12,794 bases of DNA from contig JAISZQ010000247.1 in NCBI GenBank assembly GCA_031269165.1, positions 1 to 12,794 on the forward strand, read 5' to 3'. The translations under genes were made by a program, and so were the position numbers. The notes below the pieces were generated by a model. It had not been told where the DNA came from, did not search any database, and saw only the letters and a list, made by a program, of their open reading frames with translations. Position 1 is the stretch's first letter. The number at the start of each line of letters is the position of its first letter. This document shows, piece after piece, positions 6,572-12,538 of this stretch. Origin of the DNA: Spirochaetaceae bacterium. GTDB taxonomy: Bacteria; Spirochaetota; Spirochaetia; Treponematales; Breznakiellaceae.

Positions 6572-8344
6572 ATGAACTTTAATTCTTGGCAGTTTCTCGT
6601 GTTTTTTCCCGTTGTGTGGGCGTTGTACCTTATCTTCGCCGCCCGGTTCCGGCGCAGCCTTATGACCCGGTTGCTACTTCTCGCCTCATCGCTCTTTTTC
6701 TACGCCTGCTGGAACCCCGCTTACCTTGTCCTCATTCTTTTTTCCGTGGCAGTTACCTGGACGGCGGGCCTCCTTATGGAAGGGAGAAGCCGGGCCCGCA
6801 AAAAACTCATTCTCGCCCTGTCGCTTGTCCTCAATCTGGCGATACTCTTTTTCTTTAAGTATTACAACTTCTTTGCCGGGACGGTAAACGCGCTTTTCGC
6901 GGGGACACAATCCGGCGCGATGGGCGTGTTTCCGGCACTCAACGTGCTGCTCCCTGCCGGCATTTCGTTTTACACGTTTCAGGCGCTCGGTTATTCCGTT
7001 GACGTTTACCGGGGCACGATACCGGCCGAGCGCAACCTTATTACCTACGCGCTTTTTGTGACCTTCTTTCCCCAGCTTGTCGCCGGGCCTATCGAACGGA
7101 CCGCGAGCCTCTTGCCGCAATTTACGACAAACCATCACTTTGATTACGACCGGGTTACCGCCGGCCTCAAACTCGCCGCGTGGGGAATGTTCAAAAAAGT
7201 GATGATCGCCGACCGTCTGGCGATCTATGTCAACGCCGTCTACGAAAATCCCGGTGTGTTTCCGGCCCCGGCGCTGCTGCTTGCCACGTTTTTATTCGCG
7301 TTTCAGATTTACTGCGACTTTTCCGGTTACTCCGACATTGCCGTCGGCACGGCGCAGGTGTTAGGGTTTCGCTTGATGGCCAATTTCCGCGCCCCGTACT
7401 TTGCCGCATCCATCGGCGACTTCTGGCGGAGATGGCATATTTCACTTTCAACGTGGCTCAAAGACTATGTGTACATCCCCCTGGGCGGCAACCGGAAAGG
7501 AGCCTTGCGCCGCAATCTCAATCTGCTTATTACCTTTGCGCTTTCCGGCCTGTGGCACGGCGCGGCATGGCATTTTGTGTTCTGGGGATTACTGCACGGC
7601 CTCTTTCAGATAATCGAACGGAGCGTGGGCGGTCTTTTGAATAACATAAGGGGGAAGTCTCCCCCTCGCTCCAGCCGCTTCGCGTCTTACGCTACCCCCT
7701 CTGCGGGGGTTTCACCCCCGCAACGCCCCCGAATCCCAACATTCAGTCATGGAGTTTCGGAAAAAGCGGGGCAAAGCCCCGCCCGAAACTCCAGAAGCAA
7801 ACCCGTAGGGTTTGCGTCCGCAACGCCCCCGAATCACGGCGCGGAGGAAATGCGGGGGTTTGAGACAACCTCGAATACACGCGGCTTTCCCGCCGGATCG
7901 CGTTCTGCGGTGGCACTGCGCGTACTGGCAACCTTCGCACTGGTATGCCTTGCGTGGGTATTTTTCCGCGCCGAAAGCCTCTCCGACGCGGTTCTGATAG
8001 TCAAAAAGTTCACCACGTTTCCGGCAGAACTGGTGGAGTATGCGCGGCGGATTCCTGAAATGGGCCTCGTTGCATCAGTACACGATGCCTTTTCGCTGGG
8101 GAGCACTGCGGCAGTTCCGGTGGCGAAGTTCGGCATAAAAGCCTGCGCTCTTTCGTTTGCCTTTATCGCGGTTCTGCTTGCCGCGTCTTGGTGGACACGG
8201 GGAACGGCCGGCACGGATAGGGTCAAAACGCTTCCCCCGGTAGTCCGCTGGGCCGGATATTACGCCCTTGTGTACGCCCTTGTTCTGGTTATCCTGCGGG
8301 ATCGGCCAGAAGAATCTTCGCAGTTTATCTATTTTACGTTTTAG
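6572..8344 (+). CDS. MBOAT-family O-acyltransferase (AlgI/DltB-like) with in-frame repeat insert
   Basis: A polytopic inner-membrane protein of 590 residues. Relatives pass acetyl or other acyl groups across the membrane to extracytoplasmic polymers such as alginate, teichoic acid or peptidoglycan. Seen directly: many hydrophobic segments, FFPQLVAGPIERT at 165-177, CDFSGYSDIAVG at 248-259, FWRRWHISLSTWLKDYVYIP at 284-303 and SGLWHGAAWHF at 325-335. H289 and H329 are the two histidines conserved in the family; VFFRAES at 463-469 is the usual late motif. AAAGGA lies 5 nt before the ATG. The length exceeds the usual 470-510 because residues about 359-441 are a Ser/Pro/Arg-rich stretch encoded by hairpin repeats, placed between two membrane helices. 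The frame stays open throughout, and both flanks match the family. It is followed 33 bp later by an SGNH-like partner. The acceptor is unknown. Confidence 0.92.
   Translation: MNFNSWQFLVFFPVVWALYLIFAARFRRSLMTRLLLLASSLFFYACWNPAYLVLILFSVAVTWTAGLLMEGRSRARKKLILALSLVLNLAILFFFKYYNFFAGTVNALFAGTQSGAMGVFPALNVLLPAGISFYTFQALGYSVDVYRGTIPAERNLITYALFVTFFPQLVAGPIERTASLLPQFTTNHHFDYDRVTAGLKLAAWGMFKKVMIADRLAIYVNAVYENPGVFPAPALLLATFLFAFQIYCDFSGYSDIAVGTAQVLGFRLMANFRAPYFAASIGDFWRRWHISLSTWLKDYVYIPLGGNRKGALRRNLNLLITFALSGLWHGAAWHFVFWGLLHGLFQIIERSVGGLLNNIRGKSPPRSSRFASYATPSAGVSPPQRPRIPTFSHGVSEKAGQSPARNSRSKPVGFASATPPNHGAEEMRGFETTSNTRGFPAGSRSAVALRVLATFALVCLAWVFFRAESLSDAVLIVKKFTTFPAELVEYARRIPEMGLVASVHDAFSLGSTAAVPVAKFGIKACALSFAFIAVLLAASWWTRGTAGTDRVKTLPPVVRWAGYYALVYALVLVILRDRPEESSQFIYFTF
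7649..7860. repeat. Cluster of GC-rich palindromes inside the MBOAT gene
   Basis: Four hairpins follow one another: aggggga-agtc-tccccct (7649-7666); tgcgggggt-ttc-acccccgca (7702-7722); an 11-bp outer stem 7750-7760/7783-7793 around gcggggc-aaa-gccccgc (7766-7782); and gcaaaccc-gta-gggtttgc (7797-7815). The 18-mer ccgcaacgcccccgaatc occurs at 7718-7735 and again exactly 100 bp later at 7818-7835. The cluster is read in frame by the acyltransferase. Confidence 0.85.
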
Positions 8345-8377
8345 GGCCGATTTGAGGCTAACGATCGAGGTTAAACC

Positions 8378-9325
8378 ATGAAAAAACTGTTTTTGAAATT
8401 ACTGCTGCTGTCGTTGCCCGTCACGATTCCGGCGATGGTCGTTGCTCTGTTTCCTTTGCCGTCCAATTCCTCCGTGCTGGCAATTATCGATAAACACAGG
8501 CGGCTTAAACAGACCGAATCGCCGCGCCTTGTGCTGGCAGGCGGGTCGAACCTTGCCTACGGCATTGACAGCGGCCGCATACAAGACGCGCTGAATATTC
8601 CGGTCATAAATGCGGGACTGAACGCGGGTTTTGGTCTGGGCCGTATACTTGACGACCTCGTGTCCCGCCTTAATTCCGGTGATATTCTGCTCATTGCCCC
8701 GGAATACGATCATTTTAGCTCTTCATGGAATGGCACTGAAATCGCATTATGGAATGGCGATGGAACCGCATACAACTTGATTTTCGACGCGCACCAATAC
8801 CGGCTTCTGGTAAAACCTACTGTTTATGGATTCCCCTCCGGTTTCCTGTCCTATTTACAAAGCAGGAAAAAGAGAGTTTCCGATTTTAAAAATAACATTT
8901 TCGCCAAAACCCCGCCTATTCCCAATCCGCTTGCCCAACTGCGGGACGGATTTAACGAATACGGCGATTATGTCAAACACCTTACCATGGAAAACCGGGA
9001 GCTCGTATCATACGAACCAATAGAAAATATTGAAGCGCGGTACCTTGCGCGGTTTTTCCGGCTTGTTGATACTTTTTCCAAGCGAGGTGTAACGGTACTG
9101 ATAAGTTATCCCAGTTATGAAGAAGCCTTATTCCTTGCCTCGGAACCTTTTATCCGCGAACTGGACGCGGCGTTCAGAGACCGGGGCGTTACGGTTATTT
9201 CAAGCCCGGAAGACTTTGCATTCCCCTGGGACTGTTTTTACGATACCGTCTATCATCTCAATGCCAAAGGCCGGGAACGGCGTACCTCCCGCCTGATACG
9301 GGACCTTGCGCGGTATGTGCCATAG
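8378..9325 (+). CDS. Membrane-anchored SGNH-hydrolase-like partner of the MBOAT protein
   Basis: I do not recognise a named family, but the 315 residues fit the SGNH-like partners (AlgJ/AlgX-, DltD-type) that take acyl groups from MBOAT proteins in the periplasm. Seen directly: a hydrophobic N-terminal anchor at about 4-26 after two lysines; LVLAGGSNLAYGID at 51-64, where S57 would be the nucleophile of block I; NAGLNAGFG at 78-86, resembling block II; and near the end FYDTVYHLNAKGRERRT, where D289 and H293 would be the C-terminal acid and histidine. The D-to-H spacing is one residue longer than the canonical DxxH, so the assignment is tentative. GAGG lies 7 nt before the ATG, and the gene begins 33 bp after the acyltransferase stop, so the two form an operon. 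Confidence 0.75.
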   Translation: MKKLFLKLLLLSLPVTIPAMVVALFPLPSNSSVLAIIDKHRRLKQTESPRLVLAGGSNLAYGIDSGRIQDALNIPVINAGLNAGFGLGRILDDLVSRLNSGDILLIAPEYDHFSSSWNGTEIALWNGDGTAYNLIFDAHQYRLLVKPTVYGFPSGFLSYLQSRKKRVSDFKNNIFAKTPPIPNPLAQLRDGFNEYGDYVKHLTMENRELVSYEPIENIEARYLARFFRLVDTFSKRGVTVLISYPSYEEALFLASEPFIRELDAAFRDRGVTVISSPEDFAFPWDCFYDTVYHLNAKGRERRTSRLIRDLARYVP

Positions 9326-9464
9326 GCCCGGCCCCCAGGGGCTTTTCTTGGGCGCATCGCACCACGAACGGGCCCCGGCTTCCCCCTTCGGGGGAGAGCA
9401 CGTACCACGAACAAAACAAACAACAAGCAGACTGTTTGTCCAATGGTCGAAGGGAATAACGGTA
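9326..9464. terminator. Convergent spacer with GC-rich hairpins
   Basis: This 139-bp gap lies between two converging genes. Just after the stop codon, gcccc-ca-ggggc (9331-9342) is followed by TTTTCTT, a short but plausible rightward terminator. A second hairpin, tccccc-ttc-ggggga (9381-9395), can close on a UUCG-type loop. The 9-mer accacgaac stands on both sides of the latter, at 9361-9369 and 9404-9412. Confidence 0.5.
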
Positions 9465-10280
9465 CTATGTCAAAAAGTGACGGAGCATCTTCTGTATGGA
9501 CAAGTCCCAAAAGCCCCATTCGTGGATGCCGGGCCATTCCTCATAGGTAAACTTGAACGCGCCGGTTGCCTGTATGTGGTCCCGCAGTCTGACATTGCTC
9601 TCGTAGACAAAATCCTCGGTGCCGCAGGTCATAAAGATTGCCGGTTTTTTGGGCTTTTTCGCCGCTTCCGTAACAAGGTAAAAGAGGTCGCTGGAATCCG
9701 GCACTTTGGGCGATTCGCCGAAAATACCGCGCCGATCCCCGTCAAGACCGGCAAGCGAGTCCAGAGCAATATAATCATCGCTCTCTACGATGGGGCGTAT
9801 ATCGCAGGCCGAGGAAAAACACCCCGCGCCGGCGTATTTTTCCGGATGGGTCAAAGCCGCGTAAAAAGTGCCGTACCCGCCCATAGAAAGACCCGCGATG
9901 TAGAGGTCTTCGGGGCTTACCGAAACATTGAACAGAGCCGCCGCAAGGCGGGGAAGCTCCTCGCTGATATACGTGAAGTAGGCGGGACCATTTTTCATGT
10001 CATGGTAAAAACTCCGCTCAACCTCCGGCATAATCACGGCAATGTCGTACTCTTCCGCGTAACGCAGAATTGAAGTCCGGTGTCCCCACACCGAATAGTT
10101 GTCCGAAAGACCGTGAAGCAGGATGAGGGTCTTGGGTCTTTCACGCGGCTCAATCCCCTCATGCAAAACGCCCAGTACGCCGGGATGCCGATGGCAACGG
10201 GAATCCTGGGGCAGGATCACACCCACCGAAGTGTCCATGTGCAGGGCCTCGGAAAAAATCGTTCCGGTAAAAAATGACAT
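9465..10280 (-). CDS. EstA-type alpha/beta-hydrolase esterase
   Basis: A 271-residue esterase of the putative esterase family (PF00756: tributyrin esterase EstA, S-formylglutathione hydrolase, acetyl-xylan/feruloyl esterases). Seen directly: LLHGLSDNYSVW at 54-65, supplying the oxyanion-hole region; the nucleophile elbow AGLSMGGYGTF with S132; D223 in CGTEDFVY; and H253 in GIHEWGFWD. This triad is complete and in normal order. There is no signal peptide, so it is probably cytoplasmic. The ATG at 10280 is preferred to the TTG at 10292 because GGAGG (10286-10290) stands 5 nt before it. That binding site is the edge of the 57-bp repeat. The gene follows the antitoxin stop by 39 bp on the same strand, so it may be the third gene of the toxin-antitoxin transcript. 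The substrate is unknown; small acyl esters are likely. Confidence 0.9.
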   Translation of the reverse strand: MSFFTGTIFSEALHMDTSVGVILPQDSRCHRHPGVLGVLHEGIEPRERPKTLILLHGLSDNYSVWGHRTSILRYAEEYDIAVIMPEVERSFYHDMKNGPAYFTYISEELPRLAAALFNVSVSPEDLYIAGLSMGGYGTFYAALTHPEKYAGAGCFSSACDIRPIVESDDYIALDSLAGLDGDRRGIFGESPKVPDSSDLFYLVTEAAKKPKKPAIFMTCGTEDFVYESNVRLRDHIQATGAFKFTYEEWPGIHEWGFWDLSIQKMLRHFLT

Positions 10281-10285
10281 ATATA

Positions 10286-10342
10286 CCTCCAAACTTCGTT
10301 TTTACATAGCCGCGACAGGCTATCCACAGCAACCACGACTAC
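10286..10342. repeat. 57-bp dispersed repeat, copy 2
   Basis: This matches 5937-5993 at 53 of 57 positions. Its left edge (cctcc) is the ribosome binding site of the leftward esterase gene. Its right part (10320-10342) encodes the last residues (SRGCCG) and stop codon of the antitoxin. One copy therefore contributes to two genes. Confidence 0.8.
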
Positions 10343-10700
10343 CGATAAATCGTTCTGGACTTATCCTAAAGACTTCAGACAATTGATAAGCGGTTTTACG
10401 GCTTATGGGTTTTGCGTTATGCTCCCTATTGGCAATCTGCTGTCTGGTTACGCCGATCTGTGCCGCAAGAGCGTCCTGCGTCATTTTATGCAGCGTCCGG
10501 TAAAAGCGGAGGGTGTCTCCGGGCGTATCTTTTTCCTTCATTTTCCGGTACCAATCCATTTCCGTTGCGGGCATGGTTTCTCCCTCCTCAAAAAGAGAGA
10601 GGGCAGAGCCAAAATCTTCTTTCAGAAGTTTAAGATATTTACCGGGAATCTCTCCCCGAACGGTAAACTCAATAGGGGGCTTTTTCACGACTGCCAACAT
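10320..10700 (-). CDS. HTH antitoxin of a HigBA-like toxin-antitoxin pair
   Basis: A 126-residue protein that should bind and neutralise the toxin encoded upstream and repress their shared promoter. The N-terminal half (residues 1-55, MLAVVKKPPIEFTVRGEIP then helical, acidic) is the likely toxin-binding part. Residues 62-118 form an XRE helix-turn-helix domain: TLRFYRTLHKMTQDALAAQI, then VTRQQIANREHNAKPISRKT, then AYQLSEVFRISPERF. This order (toxin gene first, antitoxin with C-terminal HTH) is that of HigBA-type systems. The frame is open back to 10844, but the ATG at 10700 has GGAGG 6 nt upstream and fits the family. The start overlaps the toxin's last 32 bases. The C-terminal SRGCCG comes from a dispersed repeat, so the original end was probably replaced; it lies after the HTH domain and need not affect function. 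Confidence 0.87.
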   Translation of the reverse strand: MLAVVKKPPIEFTVRGEIPGKYLKLLKEDFGSALSLFEEGETMPATEMDWYRKMKEKDTPGDTLRFYRTLHKMTQDALAAQIGVTRQQIANREHNAKPISRKTAYQLSEVFRISPERFIGSRGCCG

Positions 10701-10935
10701 ATTCAACCTCCACGACATAAGAGTTATTCTCATTCCGCCAGACGGCGACCCAGCCATAGGCAAGATGACAATGGCACCGTTCCTTACCCCGCTTGCTGTA
10801 GTTCGAATATTCGGGGCGTACCGGGCCGGTTTCCCGAATATCATTCACCAGATGGAACAGCGTCCGTTTTGCGTTCTCGGGCATTTCCCGAAGCGTTTTT
10901 TCCCGCTTTTTCGGCATACAGACAAGGTATTCCAC
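10669..10935 (-). CDS. RelE/HigB-like toxin of a type II toxin-antitoxin pair
   Basis: An 88-residue protein of the RelE/ParE/HigB fold class; relatives are mRNA interferases that act on the ribosome. Seen directly: a helical N-terminal half (KKREKTLREMPENAKRTLFHLVNDI), then the typical core SNYSKRGKERCHCHLAYGW, then VAVWRNENNSYVVEVEYVGSREKAPY. The NYSK...HCHL...W and YVGSRE.APY pattern is the signature by which I recognise it. Histidine and arginine residues in these blocks are candidate catalytic residues. The frame opens with GTG at 10935; the next ATG is seven codons in and would lose conserved N-terminal residues. Neither has a Shine-Dalgarno sequence, and a good promoter lies only 6 nt before the GTG, so the message may be leaderless. 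It overlaps the antitoxin start, which implies coupled translation. Confidence 0.87.
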   Translation of the reverse strand: MEYLVCMPKKREKTLREMPENAKRTLFHLVNDIRETGPVRPEYSNYSKRGKERCHCHLAYGWVAVWRNENNSYVVEVEYVGSREKAPY

Positions 10936-10941
10936 ATAATA

Positions 10942-10970
10942 AATGTACTCTATTTTTTATGACTTGTCAA
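10942..10970 (-). promoter_or_regulatory. Promoter of the toxin-antitoxin operon
   Basis: On the minus strand, a perfect TTGACA (10970-10965) is followed by 17 bp and TACATT (10947-10942). The -10 hexamer ends 6 nt before the GTG start of the toxin, which places transcription initiation at or next to the start codon. Confidence 0.65.
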
Positions 10971-11082
10971 TATGAGGGAAAATCCTGCCCGCTATTGCCC
11001 CAAACCCACGGCTACGGATAGATCACCTTCATAAACGCGCCAACAGGGTAAAAACGCCAAATAAACTAGTGGATTGATTATA

Positions 11083-11119
11083 GAGCCTGTTCCAAAACTT
11101 GAGATTTTGGAACAGCCTC
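11083..11119. mobile_element. 37-bp palindromic element flanked by an 11-bp direct repeat
   Basis: The arms are gag-c-ctgttccaaaa (11083-11097) and ttttggaacag-c-ctc (11105-11119): 14 of 15 positions pair, around a 7-nt loop. The perfect direct repeat gattgattata abuts both ends, at 11072-11082 and 11120-11130. That is the look of a target-site duplication left by insertion of a tiny non-autonomous element. It shares its core with palindromes at 6013-6038 and 6498-6536. Confidence 0.6.
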
Positions 11120-11149
11120 GATTGATTATACTAAAACATTCGATAAAAG

Positions 11150-11201
11150 ATAAACACAACGGGTCTTTGGCCCGCAACCTTTATATTCCGTTCGTGTTTA
11201 T
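11150..11201 (+). promoter_or_regulatory. Leader inverted repeat before the trans-sulfuration gene
   Basis: ataaacacaacgg at 11150-11162 pairs with 11188-11201 over 13 base pairs with one bulged base. A smaller hairpin, gggtc-ttt-ggccc (11161-11173), shares two bases with the larger stem's left arm, so the two compete at that point. It does not match any riboswitch consensus I know. Confidence 0.35.
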
Positions 11202-11285
11202 TTTACGAAAACACTCCTTTTTTAGGGTTCACCGTATCCCGTTCGGGGCTGTTTCAAACGAAGCGGTTCTGTTAGAATGGGATGC

Positions 11286-12419
11286 ATGGATTTTGGAACA
11301 TTGCTCATTCATAACGGGCACGATTATGAAGAGACGACGGGGGCTATCGGGGTTCCGGTTATCCAGACGTCGACCTTTGCCCAGTCCGACATAGACGCCC
11401 ATCGGGAGTACGACTACGCCCGTTCCGGTAACCCGACGCGAAAGGCGCTTGAGGACATCATCGCCCGGCTTGAGGGAGGCGCGCGGGGTTTCGCGTTTGG
11501 ATCCGGCATGGCGGCGACCTCCTCTGTTCTCGGGATCTTTGCCGCCGGAGACCACGTTATCGCGTGCGAGGACATTTACGGTGGCACATGGCGCATCCTC
11601 AACACCTTCTATCGGCGTTTCGGCGTGGAGGTGACGCTCGTCGACGCGACAAACCTTGACAATATCAAGGCGGCGGTCAAGCCGAACACGAAGGCGCTCT
11701 TCCTCGAATCGCCGTCAAACCCGTTGCTCAAGATTACCGACATCCGCGCCGCCTCGGCGATTGCCCAGGAACACGGCCTTATCACCATCGTTGACAACAC
11801 CTTTGCCACCCCGTACCTCCAGCGGCCCGTGGAACTCGGCGCGGACATCGTCGTCCATTCGGCCACCAAGTTTTTGGGCGGCCACAGCGACGTGATCCTC
11901 GGTCTCGCCGTTACCGCGACAGAATCCTTGGGCCGCCGTGTCTACGCCGTCCAAAACGGTTTCGGCGCGGTGCCCGCCCCGTGGGACGTCTGGCTCACCA
12001 TTCGCGGCATCAAGACGCTGAAAGTCCGCCTCGACGCCGAGCAACAGACCGCCGGAAAAATCGCCCGGTGGCTTTCCGCCCATCCCAACGTGGCCGCCGT
12101 CTTCTATCCGGGCTTGGAAACCCACCCCGGCGCGGCGATTCACGCCCGGCAATCATGCGGCGGCGGGGCGGTGCTCTCGTTCAAGACGAAAACGACCGCC
12201 CTTGCGCGTCAATTCCTCAAAAAAACGAAACTGGCTGCCCCCGCCGTGAGCCTCGGCGGTGTCGAAACGATCGCGTCTTACCCGGTAACGATGAGCCACG
12301 CCGCGATGCCCCCGGCAGAACGCGAACAGCGCGGCATCACGGACACCCTCATCCGCATCTCGTGCGGCCTCGAAACGGCGGAAGACCTGATCGCGGACTT
12401 CGACGAGGCGTTGCAATAA
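11286..12419 (+). CDS. Trans-sulfuration PLP enzyme, probably cystathionine beta-lyase or gamma-synthase
   Basis: A 377-residue cytoplasmic enzyme of the Cys/Met metabolism PLP family (PF01053), active as a tetramer, joining cysteine and homocysteine metabolism. Seen directly: YDYARSGNPTR at 42-52 (Y44 and R46 reach the neighbouring subunit's cofactor), FGSGMAATSS at 71-80 for PLP phosphate, D170 in IVDNTFATPYLQ for the pyridine nitrogen, and the Schiff-base lysine K195 in HSATKFLGGHSDV. The end SLGGVETIASYPVTMSHAAM, followed by a GI...L.R.S.GLE stretch, resembles the beta-lyase/gamma-synthase-like group of Gram-positive MetC/MetI proteins. Gamma-lyase cannot be excluded. The ATG at 11286 (MDFGTLLIHNG) matches how the family begins; an in-frame ATG at 11277 adds three residues. 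Neither has a clear ribosome binding site. It stands alone as a gene. Confidence 0.9.
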   Translation: MDFGTLLIHNGHDYEETTGAIGVPVIQTSTFAQSDIDAHREYDYARSGNPTRKALEDIIARLEGGARGFAFGSGMAATSSVLGIFAAGDHVIACEDIYGGTWRILNTFYRRFGVEVTLVDATNLDNIKAAVKPNTKALFLESPSNPLLKITDIRAASAIAQEHGLITIVDNTFATPYLQRPVELGADIVVHSATKFLGGHSDVILGLAVTATESLGRRVYAVQNGFGAVPAPWDVWLTIRGIKTLKVRLDAEQQTAGKIARWLSAHPNVAAVFYPGLETHPGAAIHARQSCGGGAVLSFKTKTTALARQFLKKTKLAAPAVSLGGVETIASYPVTMSHAAMPPAEREQRGITDTLIRISCGLETAEDLIADFDEALQ

Positions 12420-12424
12420 GCGAT

Positions 12425-12442
12425 AGCGGGAGACTTCCCGCT
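12425..12442. repeat. Hairpin just after the trans-sulfuration gene
   Basis: agcggga-gact-tcccgct begins 6 bases beyond the stop codon. No T-run follows, so a factor-independent terminator is doubtful. It is the opposite orientation of the first hairpin in the MBOAT gene (7649-7666), with the same loop (agtc read on the other strand). It runs on directly into ctgtcaacaacgtaa, also found at 5774-5788. Confidence 0.6.
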
Positions 12443-12457
12443 GTCAACAACGTAAAA

Positions 12458-12518
12458 GCCTGTTCAAAAACCCTGCGAGACGCAAGCCTCCGCTGTGATC
12501 CGGGGGCGTTACGGGGGT
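12458..12518. repeat. Half palindrome and GC-rich repeat module
   Basis: agcctgttcaaaaac at 12458-12472 is a half copy of the TGTTCCAAAA family. At 12495-12518 the minus strand carries acccccg, a pyrimidine, then aacgcccccg, which matches the repeats at 7714-7737 and 7816-7837 in the MBOAT gene with only a few differences. Confidence 0.55.
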
Positions 12519-12538
12519 CTGATCCAATACGCACTAAC

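Larger units (their letters stand above)
10971..11285. other. Spacer upstream of the trans-sulfuration gene
   Basis: There is no gene in these 315 bases. They hold an 11-bp direct repeat flanking a palindrome (11072-11130), TATACT at 11127-11132 as a possible -10 with no good -35, a leader inverted repeat (11150-11201), and a half copy of the palindrome family (ggctgtttcaaa, 11247-11258) just before the next start codon. The left part (10971-11071) shows nothing I can name. Confidence 0.6.

Noticed and set aside
9306..10073. A 255-codon rightward open frame after the SGNH-like gene
   Set aside because: It lies opposite the esterase, whose catalytic triad is clear, and its translation has no family features.
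10701..10844. Longer N-terminus of the antitoxin
   Set aside because: These codons are an out-of-frame reading of the toxin gene, and a strong GGAGG stands 6 nt before the ATG at 10700.
11133..11285. SAM-type riboswitch upstream of the trans-sulfuration gene
   Set aside because: I could not find the conserved S-box core or a following terminator; only an unclassified inverted repeat is visible.
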